Below, in pieces: positions 14,140 to 19,515 of a stretch of 19,515 nt of DNA (position 1 is its first letter; each line of letters opens with the position of its first letter). The stretch comes from DASUKL01 sp036278755. GTDB taxonomy: Bacteria; Chloroflexota; Limnocylindria; Limnocylindrales; CSP1-4. Location: NCBI GenBank assembly GCA_036278755.1, contig DASUKL010000056.1, forward strand, positions 1 through 19,515, read 5' to 3'. Both the position numbers and the translations under genes were made by a program. The notes below the pieces were generated by a model. It had not been told where the DNA came from and ran no database searches. It saw only the letters and a program-made list of their open reading frames with translations.

Positions 14140-15929
14140 CGCCCGACCGCCGTCACGGAACTCGCGAGCCCCACCGGGTCGAGGAGGGGCACCCGCTCAC
14201 CCCGCTCGGGCCACAGGCGGCGGGCGATCGCCCAGGTGTCAGGGACGTGGAGCGCGCCGCTCGCGACCGTGCCGGCGTCGAGCGCGCCGAACAGCGCAGC
14301 GGTGGCGCCTTCGAAGATCGAGCGGCCGGCCTCGAGGACGATCGCCCGCTCGCACCAGTCACCGACGAGGGCCATGTCGTGGGTGATGACGATGATCGCG
14401 AGACCCGTGCGGGCCCGCAGCTCGTCGAGCAGGCCGATGAGGGCCACCGTGTTCCGCCGGTCCTGGCCGGCCGTCGGCTCATCGAGGATCAGGAGGCGTG
14501 GCTCGGTGACGAGCATGTCGGCCACGCTGAGGCGCCGTTTCTGGCCCATGCTGAGCTTGAAGGGGTGCCTTTCCCGGAGATCGGCGAGTTCGAACCGCCG
14601 GAGCATGGCCCCCACGCGCTCGGCGATCTCGCCCGGCAGCGTCCCTCGCCGCTCGAGGCCGTAGGCCACGTCGGCCCCGACCGTCTCGGCGACGAACTGG
14701 TGCTCGGGGTACTGGAAGACGTAGCTGACCTCGCGGGCGAGGACCGCGATGCCGGCCGAGCGCGCGTCATGGCCGCACACCGTGAGCGACCCGCCCCCCG
14801 GTCGGCGCAGGCCGACGAGGAGCGAGGCGAGCGTGCTCTTGCCCGATCCATTCTGGCCGAGGAGCGCGACGACTTCGCCGGCCCGGACCGTGCAGCTGAC
14901 GTCGGTGAGGGCGTCGACCGAGCCACCGTAGCGATAGGCGACGTGCTCGGCCCGCACGAGGATCGGTGGCGCCTCCTCGGCCGCGGTGACCCGGGCGGGG
15001 GGATCAGGTGCCTTCGCCTGAAGGCCGCTCGGAAGTTCCGCCGCGGCCCGGGGGAAGATGCGCAGCGGGCCGACCCGCGCTTCGACTTCGAGCGCGAACT
15101 CGCTCGCCTGGGGGATCCACAGACCGAGTTCGTCGCGGATGGCCCGCCCATGGGCCCGGAGGACCTCGCGGGGAGGGCCATCGAAGCGGACCTGTCCCGC
15201 ATCGAGGACGACGAGCCGGTCGGCCAGGACGGCGAGGTCGTTGATCTGGTGCTCGACGAGGATGAGCGTCCGGCCGCGGTCGCGCAGCTTGGCCACAAGC
15301 CGGGCGACATCCCGGGCCCCGTTCGGATCGAGGTTCGCGGTCGGCTCATCGAGGACGATGAGCTCGGGTTCCATGGCCAGGACCGAGGCGATGGCCACCC
15401 GCTGCTTCTCGCCCCCCGAGAGGGAGAAGACGTCCCGCTCGAGGGCGTCGCTGAGGCCGACGAAGCGGAGGGCCTCGGTCATCCGCTCCTCGATCGTCGG
15501 TCGCGCGACCAGGAGGTTCTGGAGCCCGAAGGCCACTTCGTCGCGGACGAAGATCGAAGCGAGTTGGCTGTCGGGGTCCTGGAAGACGAGACCCACCTTC
15601 GCGGCCATCTCATGGAGCTCGTGCTCGAGCGGGTCGAGCCCCGCGACGCGGACCTGACCGCCGACGCGACCGCCCAGCTGTTTAGGCACGATGCCGTTGA
15701 GGGCGAGCATGAGGGTGCTCTTGCCACCGCCACTCGAACCGATGACGACGAGCATCTCGCCCTGGCGGACGGTGAGATCGATGCCATCGAGGACTGGGGT
15801 CGCGACCTCGGGATACCAGTAGCGCAGGCCGTGGATCTCCACGACGATGGCGGGCGCCACCGCGTCCGCTTCGTGGCGTGGCAGCGGCGGCGTGCGGTCT
15901 GTGACGGACGGTGAGCCGGGTGCGGTCAT
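14136..15929 (-). CDS. ECF transporter double ATP-binding protein (YkoD-like)
   Basis: Two ABC ATPase domains are fused in one 597-residue chain, as in Bacillus YkoD. Domain 1 has Walker A GSSGGGKST at 64-72, VFQDPDSQLA at 115-124, signature LSGGE at 170-174, Walker B LIVLDEP at 190-196 and the switch His in VEHQ at 225-228. Domain 2 has GQNGSGKST at 358-366, VFQYPEHQF at 404-412, signature LSMGQ at 459-463 (Met for the usual second Gly), LLILDEP at 479-485 and ITHD at 515-518. A linker of about 50 residues joins them, and about 50 extra residues follow domain 2. The ATG overlaps the stop of the upstream fusion gene (ATGA), and its stop overlaps the EcfT start, so importer and enzyme are made together. 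Confidence 0.93.
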   Translation of the reverse strand: MTAPGSPSVTDRTPPLPRHEADAVAPAIVVEIHGLRYWYPEVATPVLDGIDLTVRQGEMLVVIGSSGGGKSTLMLALNGIVPKQLGGRVGGQVRVAGLDPLEHELHEMAAKVGLVFQDPDSQLASIFVRDEVAFGLQNLLVARPTIEERMTEALRFVGLSDALERDVFSLSGGEKQRVAIASVLAMEPELIVLDEPTANLDPNGARDVARLVAKLRDRGRTLILVEHQINDLAVLADRLVVLDAGQVRFDGPPREVLRAHGRAIRDELGLWIPQASEFALEVEARVGPLRIFPRAAAELPSGLQAKAPDPPARVTAAEEAPPILVRAEHVAYRYGGSVDALTDVSCTVRAGEVVALLGQNGSGKSTLASLLVGLRRPGGGSLTVCGHDARSAGIAVLAREVSYVFQYPEHQFVAETVGADVAYGLERRGTLPGEIAERVGAMLRRFELADLRERHPFKLSMGQKRRLSVADMLVTEPRLLILDEPTAGQDRRNTVALIGLLDELRARTGLAIIVITHDMALVGDWCERAIVLEAGRSIFEGATAALFGALDAGTVASGALHVPDTWAIARRLWPERGERVPLLDPVGLASSVTAVGR

Positions 15930-17764
15930 GGGGCGTCGCCCCCGGCGGCGCAGGCCGTGAGCTCCGCCGCCCAGGCCGCGACGTCGAGCCCGTTCGTCGC
16001 GGCTACCTGCTCGCGCCAGCGCTGCGGCAGGGCGGCCTCGCCGGCCCAGGCACCGCAGATCGACCCGGCCATGGCGCCGATCGTGTCGGTGTCGCCCTCG
16101 GTGTTCGCGGCGAGGACGATCGCCCGCTGCGGGTCACCCTGCACCCGGGCGGCGATGCCGAAGGCGGCCGGCACCGACTCGACCGACGGCTCGCCGGTGC
16201 CGACGATCGTCGCCAGGCGCTCGGCGGCGACGCCATCGCTCGGGGCGCTCATGGCAAGCTCGATCGCGAGGTCGATGCGCGCCGGCACATCGGGGGCGTA
16301 GACCCAGGCGCCCTGGGCCCGCCCGTCTTGAGCGGCCGCGCGTCCGGCAGCGAGCACCTCCGCCCACCCGGCCCCCGCGATCGCAGCGCCGACCGCGCCG
16401 GCGACGGCCGCCGCGGCGCTGATGGCCGGTCCCGTGTTGTGGGTGGCGAGACAGGCGGCCACGACATCGGCTACGAGGGCAGCCGTCGAGGACCCGCGTA
16501 GGCCGTGGAGGGCCCCGATCGGGGCGATCCGCATCGCCGCGCCGTTGGACGTGCCGGTGCGACCGCTCTCGGTGAGCGGCACCCCGGCCCGGAGGGCGAG
16601 GAGGCCCCGGCGGGTGCTCGGGCCGACGGCCGGGCTCGCCTCGCCGCCGACCGCGGTGAACCAGGCGTCGAGCTCGCGGGCCACGGCCGCCGGATCGAGG
16701 GCCGCGCCCGAAGCCAGGAGCGCTCGGGTGAGGGCGAGCGCCTGTTCGGTGTCATCGCTGATCCGCCCCGCGGGATAGCCGTGGTGGTATGGCGTCTCGC
16801 GCGGGGCCGGCTCGAGCTCGGTCAGCCCGGCGGGCCACAGGCGCCGCATCGTGGCGCGGGGCAGGAACGAGGCCGGCATGCCGAAGGCATCGCCGCAGGC
16901 GAGGCCCCAGAGGGCCCCGCGGACCCGACTCGGCTGGTCCGCTTCGCTCCGCACCGCGGGGGGCACCAAGCTCGTCTGGGCGCCCCAGACCGCGCAGCAG
17001 CGGGCCGCCGCCTCGGCCGCGGCTTCGGCCGCGGCCCGCACCGGGCCCCCCGCGTCGATCGCCGCCAGGAACGTCCCCCCGAAAACGTCACCGGCCCCGG
17101 TGGGGTCGACGGTGACCGTGGGGAGCACCGGGATCTCCAGCCAGTCCGAGCCCATCCGGATCCGAGCGCCTGCCGCGCCCTGGGTGACGACGAGGATGTC
17201 GGCGTCGACCGCGGCCCAGCGCTCGGGATCTGCCTGCTGCTCACTGACGACGACGATCTTCCAGTGGTCCGATCCCGGCGGCGGGACCATGCCGACGATC
17301 GAACAGGGGATGCCCCTATCGCGAGCGGTGGCCAGGAGCGAGGTGGCCCAGGGGCCCCAGCGCGGACAGAGGACGAGATGCTCGACGCCGTCGAGGACAT
17401 CGGGGGCCACCGGCGCATCGAAGGCATCGGGCACGGCTGACCACCCCGCGCTCCCCCCTGGGGCCTGCAGGAGGATGCAACGCGCGGCGCGCTCGTCGCG
17501 TGGGGCACGCGACAGGTCGATGCCCGCGCTCTGCAGGGCGACCAGGGCGCCCTCGGCGTCGCTCCGCGGCAGGGGGTGCCAGAGGGCCACCCGGGCACCA
17601 CCGGCGGCCATGGCCAGAGCGACGGTCGGGGCCGCACCGCCGGGGAGCCACCGGCCTTCGAGGGCCGGTCCCGCCTCCAGCCGGCTGATGGGGAACCCGG
17701 CGACGCTGTCCACGGTTCCCAGGAGGTCGTGCAGCGCGGCACAGCCCCCGACGAGCGTCGTCAC
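15926..17764 (-). CDS. PfkB-family kinase fused to ADP-ribosylglycohydrolase-type hydrolase
   Basis: One 612-residue chain carries two enzymes. Residues 1-270 have the ribokinase/PfkB fold: GGCAALHD at the N terminus, a substrate loop with PGGAAPTVALAMAAGGARVA at 41-60, and the C-terminal signature VDPTGAGDVFGGTFLAA at 219-235 with catalytic-base Asp226. Residues 281-605 are a DraG/ADP-ribosylglycohydrolase-type domain: RGALWGLACGDAFGMP at 282-297, the dinuclear-metal motif RISDDTEQAL at 334-343, TSNGAAMRIAP at 405-415 and NTEGDTDTIGAMAGSI at 554-569 (Asp558, Asp560). Both active sites look complete. The frame is continuous with no sign of an assembly join. A plausible role is cleavage of an N-glycosidic substrate and phosphorylation of the released sugar, or of the intact nucleoside. 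The GTG start has GAGGG just upstream. It is the first gene of the cassette. Confidence 0.88.
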   Translation of the reverse strand: MTTLVGGCAALHDLLGTVDSVAGFPISRLEAGPALEGRWLPGGAAPTVALAMAAGGARVALWHPLPRSDAEGALVALQSAGIDLSRAPRDERAARCILLQAPGGSAGWSAVPDAFDAPVAPDVLDGVEHLVLCPRWGPWATSLLATARDRGIPCSIVGMVPPPGSDHWKIVVVSEQQADPERWAAVDADILVVTQGAAGARIRMGSDWLEIPVLPTVTVDPTGAGDVFGGTFLAAIDAGGPVRAAAEAAAEAAARCCAVWGAQTSLVPPAVRSEADQPSRVRGALWGLACGDAFGMPASFLPRATMRRLWPAGLTELEPAPRETPYHHGYPAGRISDDTEQALALTRALLASGAALDPAAVARELDAWFTAVGGEASPAVGPSTRRGLLALRAGVPLTESGRTGTSNGAAMRIAPIGALHGLRGSSTAALVADVVAACLATHNTGPAISAAAAVAGAVGAAIAGAGWAEVLAAGRAAAQDGRAQGAWVYAPDVPARIDLAIELAMSAPSDGVAAERLATIVGTGEPSVESVPAAFGIAARVQGDPQRAIVLAANTEGDTDTIGAMAGSICGAWAGEAALPQRWREQVAATNGLDVAAWAAELTACAAGGDAP

Positions 17765-17831
17765 GGGGCCCTCATGTCGTGCGCTCTGCCATCGCCTCGC
17801 TCCACCTGCGGTGCCACCAGCGTACTGCCTC

Positions 17832-17847
17832 CGTCAAGCGCTTGACG
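17832..17847. promoter_or_regulatory. Putative LacI-family operator
   Basis: CGTCAAGCGCTTGACG is a perfect 16-bp palindrome with a central CG in the AAGCGCTT context typical of LacI-family operators. It lies in the 115-bp gap between the divergent LacI-type gene and the kinase-hydrolase gene. It also contains TTGAC on both strands, so a repressor bound here would cover a -35 element in either direction. Confidence 0.75.
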
Positions 17848-17867
17848 TGCCCGCGTCCACGAGGGGC

Positions 17868-17873
17868 TACCAT
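17868..17873 (+). promoter_or_regulatory. Candidate -10 element of a leaderless lacI-type transcript
   Basis: TACCAT (four of six bases match TATAAT) ends six bases before the ATG at 17880, which has no Shine-Dalgarno sequence. That spacing places the transcription start at or next to the start codon. The TTGACG in the operator lies 20 bases upstream, slightly far for a -35. Confidence 0.4.
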
Positions 17874-17879
17874 CGGCGG

Positions 17880-19016
17880 ATGCGCGAACGGCCGATCGGG
17901 GCGGATGGCGCGAGCGGCCCCCGTCGAGCGCGTCGCTCGGGTCGGCCGACGAGCTATGTCACGGCGGCGGACATCGCTCGGGAGATCGGCGTCTCGCCAG
18001 CGACGGTCTCGCTCGTCGTCAACGACAAGGCCCGCGGCCGCGTCTCGCCGGCGACCGAGGCGCGGGTCCGGGCGGCCGTGGAGCGCGCCGGCTATCGGGT
18101 GGACCTCGGTGCCCAAGGCTTGGCCACCGGCCTTCGCCACAGCATCGCCCTGGTCACCCCCGATCTCGCCGATCCGTTCTTCGCCCAAGTGGCGATGGGG
18201 GTGACAGCGGCCCTCGAGGGTCGCTACCAGCTCGTGCTCCTCGTTGCCAACGGCGGACCGGGGGACAACGGGCCACCTCGTCTCGACGAGGTCTTAGCGC
18301 TGCGGGTCGATGGGATGCTGCTCGACTCGACCGCGGCGACGCTGCTCGGGCCCGACCGACCGCCCTGTCCGGCGGTCATCCTCGATGCCCCCGGGCCGCT
18401 CGACGGGGATGGCCTACGGGTCGACTTCGATCTCGCTGCGGGCGTGGAGGCCCTCGTCGCCCATCTCGTCGGCCTCGGCCATCGCCGGTTCGGGTACCTC
18501 GATTGGGTGGCCGACAGTCCGACCTTCCTGGCCCGCCGAACCGTCCTCGAGGCCGGGATCCGCGAGCGGCTCGGTCCGCGGGGTACCTTCGACCCGACGC
18601 GCAGCCGCGTCGAGCTCGACGATGCCGACCGCGTCTTTCGCGCCAGCTGGCCGACCTGGGAGGCGAACGGCGTGAGCGCCGTGATCTGCGCGACGGACCT
18701 GCAGGCCTACGGGGTCATGCGGGCCGCCCGCGACCTCGGCATCGCCATCCCGGGGCACGTGTCGGTGGCCGGCTTCAACGACCTCGAATTCTCGGCCGTC
18801 GTCGATCCCCCGCTGACCTCGGTCGCCTTGCCCGCCTACGACCTGGGCCTGCGTGCAGCGGCCTTGCTGCGGCGTCGTCTCGAGCATCGGCGCCTCAACG
18901 CCTCGCGAATCGTCTTGCCGACCACGCTGATGGTCCGGGCCTCGACTGGCCCCGTCCCGGGACCGAGGACATCGGGTCCCCCGACGACGACGACAACGGC
19001 TGGTCCAGCCGCCTGA
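17880..19016 (+). CDS. LacI-family transcriptional regulator
   Basis: This encodes 378 residues. The DNA-binding helix-turn-helix is at 25-50 (YVTAADIAREIGVSPATVSLVVND), followed by hinge-region residues (VSPATEARVRAAVERAGYRVDLGAQGLATGLR at 55-86). A periplasmic-binding-protein-like effector domain extends to about residue 355 (IALVTPDLADPFFAQVAMGV at 89-108; SVAGFNDLEFSAVVDPPLTSV). The N-terminal 24 residues are a basic extension. LacI-type repressors usually sense sugars or nucleosides, and this one faces the kinase-hydrolase-importer operon across a shared palindromic operator, so it probably controls that operon and itself. The last 20 or so residues (after MVRASTGP) are Pro/Thr-rich. They overlap, in another frame, the start of the recombinase remnant, so the natural end of the protein was probably replaced at that junction. 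Confidence 0.92.
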   Translation: MRERPIGADGASGPRRARRSGRPTSYVTAADIAREIGVSPATVSLVVNDKARGRVSPATEARVRAAVERAGYRVDLGAQGLATGLRHSIALVTPDLADPFFAQVAMGVTAALEGRYQLVLLVANGGPGDNGPPRLDEVLALRVDGMLLDSTAATLLGPDRPPCPAVILDAPGPLDGDGLRVDFDLAAGVEALVAHLVGLGHRRFGYLDWVADSPTFLARRTVLEAGIRERLGPRGTFDPTRSRVELDDADRVFRASWPTWEANGVSAVICATDLQAYGVMRAARDLGIAIPGHVSVAGFNDLEFSAVVDPPLTSVALPAYDLGLRAAALLRRRLEHRRLNASRIVLPTTLMVRASTGPVPGPRTSGPPTTTTTAGPAA

Positions 19017-19270
19017 CCGATGCGGCCTACCATAAGGCCCGCGACGCGACGAAGGCCGCCCTCGCCGGACTCCCCGACGGCGATCGCATCGTCGCCTTCG
19101 ACGCCTACCGGGCCCAGGTCCTCGAGCTGCCGGCGGCCATCGCCGTAGCCTCCCCAGCTCGGCGCGAGGAGCGCTGCCGGGTCGTCATCGAGCGCGTCTT
19201 CGTGGACGGGCGCCACGTCGCCGCGATCACCTGGACCCCGGCGGCCCGCCCCTTCTTCGCGAACAGATAG
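18998..19270 (+). pseudogene. Large serine recombinase, C-terminal remnant
   Basis: About 90 residues end at TAG 19268-19270, starting around GWSSRLTDAAYHKARDA. They include GLPDGDRIVAFDAYRAQVLE, ASPARREERCRVVIERVFV and finally WTPAARPFFANR. This order (helical linker, then A-P-RR...L...VERV-V-G...WTP-ARPFF) is the usual C-terminal end of recombinase-family integrases and transposases. No ATG, GTG or TTG is available in this frame after the LacI coding region, and the catalytic N-terminal resolvase domain and zinc-ribbon region are absent, so this is a truncated relic. Its stop lies six bases before the tRNA-derived repeat, where an integrase gene commonly sits. It overlaps the last codons of the LacI gene in a different frame. 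A short real gene with an unusual start is the less likely alternative. Confidence 0.6.
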
Positions 19271-19275
19271 CAGGT

Positions 19276-19295
19276 GTGCCCCCAAGGGGATTCGA
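19276..19295 (-). repeat. tRNA-Glu 3' end acting as putative att core
   Basis: Identical to 9546-9565 over all 20 bases and in the same orientation. Nineteen of the bases belong to the 3' end of the tRNA gene. Confidence 0.85.
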
Positions 19296-19350
19296 ACCCC
19301 TGATCTCCACCTTGAAAGGGTGGCGTCCTAGGCCTCTAGACGATGGGGGC
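19277..19350 (-). tRNA. tRNA-Glu (UUC anticodon)
   Basis: This is a 74-base cloverleaf on the minus strand. The acceptor stem GCCCCCA/TGGGGGC has seven pairs. The anticodon stem CCACC/GGTGG encloses loop CTTTCAA with anticodon TTC. The T arm is AGGGG-TTCGAAT-CCCCT, the discriminator is A, and no CCA is encoded. It reads GAA/GAG codons and remains intact beside the putative island. Confidence 0.95.
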
Positions 19351-19442
19351 GCGCCTCAGGGAGTGTATCGGCTTCGCCTGCGACACCGGGGCCGCGCGCC
19401 GGTCAAGCCAGGGCCCGGTCCGTCGATCGCGCTCGCGCCTCG

Positions 19443-19515
19443 TCAGTCGGCGGAGCCGGAGACGAGAAGGAAGATCAGGGCCGCGGCCAGGCAGCCGGCC
19501 GCCGCCACGGCGCAG
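19443..19515 (-). CDS. C-terminal end of a membrane protein (5' end outside window)
   Basis: On the minus strand, 24 codons are visible before the TGA at 19445-19443. They encode a hydrophobic stretch (CAVAAAGCLAAALIFLLVSG) that looks like a transmembrane helix, then SAD and the stop. The gene would lie upstream of, and co-directional with, the tRNA-Glu gene. Too little is visible to name a family. The 92 bases between this stop and the tRNA show no clear feature. Confidence 0.4.
   Translation of the reverse strand, partial: CAVAAAGCLAAALIFLLVSGSAD

Larger units (their letters stand above)
9546..19295. mobile_element. Putative decayed genomic island integrated at tRNA-Glu
   Basis: The interval is bounded by two identical 20-bp sequences in the same orientation. 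One is the 3' end of a complete minus-strand tRNA-Glu gene (19276-19295); the other is an isolated copy at 9546-9565. Integration into a tRNA 3' end leaves exactly this: an intact tRNA at one end and a displaced 3' fragment at the other, on the side that the tRNA 3' end points to. Inside, a serine-recombinase C-terminal remnant abuts the tRNA end and a P27 terminase remnant lies near the other end. Cargo comprises a membrane adenylate cyclase and a LacI-controlled ECF-importer/hydrolase cassette. No intact integrase is visible, so the island is probably immobile. The boundaries are sequence-based; the history is inferred. Confidence 0.7.

Noticed and set aside
17765..17879. Possible TPP riboswitch ahead of the YkoEDC-type operon
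   Set aside because: The gap is 115 bases and includes the operator. No thi-box sequence was seen on the minus strand.
1..19515. CRISPR array, insertion sequence with terminal inverted repeats, or rRNA
   Set aside because: None of these patterns was seen on either strand by eye.

Overview
This is a high-GC bacterial window with densely packed operons. Many starts are GTG, and stop and start codons overlap repeatedly (ATGA or GTGA). Class III adenylate cyclases, a class 1B-type PyrK/PyrD pair and a CbiMQO transporter fit a Chloroflexota-type (Limnocylindria-like) genome. An actinobacterium is the main alternative. No marker gene here settles taxonomy.

Left part (1-9545), apparently the resident chromosome. 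A membrane-protein tail (2-223) is followed by a small hypothetical gene (567-893), an acidic protein with a duplicated domain (910-1911), and then pyrK-pyrD-pyrE (1931-4682) for de novo pyrimidine synthesis. Converging on this is a minus-strand operon, cbiM-cbiQ-cbiO-fur (8146 down to 4689): a Co/Ni energy-coupling-factor (ECF) importer with a Fur-family metalloregulator as its last gene. A TTGCAA-centred, AT-rich palindrome lies upstream of cbiM. Upstream of that is a soluble adenylate cyclase with a helical or MerR-like N-terminal region (8276-9490).

Right part (9546-19295), interpreted as a genomic island at a tRNA gene. A complete tRNA-Glu(UUC) gene sits on the minus strand at 19277-19350. 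A 20-bp exact copy of its 3' end occurs in the same orientation at 9546-9565. This is the geometry left when an element integrates into a tRNA 3' end. Just inside the tRNA end is the C-terminal remnant of a large serine recombinase (18998-19270). Near the other end is a broken P27-type phage terminase small subunit (11270-11583). Neither remnant has a usable start codon, so the element looks decayed.

Cargo. Next to the left repeat is a membrane-bound adenylate cyclase (9739-10974). Between the two phage-like remnants is a compact catabolic cassette. It has a LacI-type regulator (plus strand) and, divergently, a PfkB kinase/ADP-ribosylglycohydrolase fusion, a YkoD-like double ATPase, a YkoC-like EcfT, a YkoE-like S component and a nucleoside hydrolase. 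A perfect 16-bp palindrome with an AAGCGCTT core lies in the shared intergenic region and is the likely LacI-family operator. My reading is that the cassette imports an N-glycosidic compound (a nucleoside or a thiamine-precursor-like molecule), cleaves it with one or both hydrolases, and phosphorylates the sugar or nucleoside. The substrate is unknown. The fusion protein and the use of a YkoEDC importer under LacI control, with no room for a TPP riboswitch, are the most novel parts.
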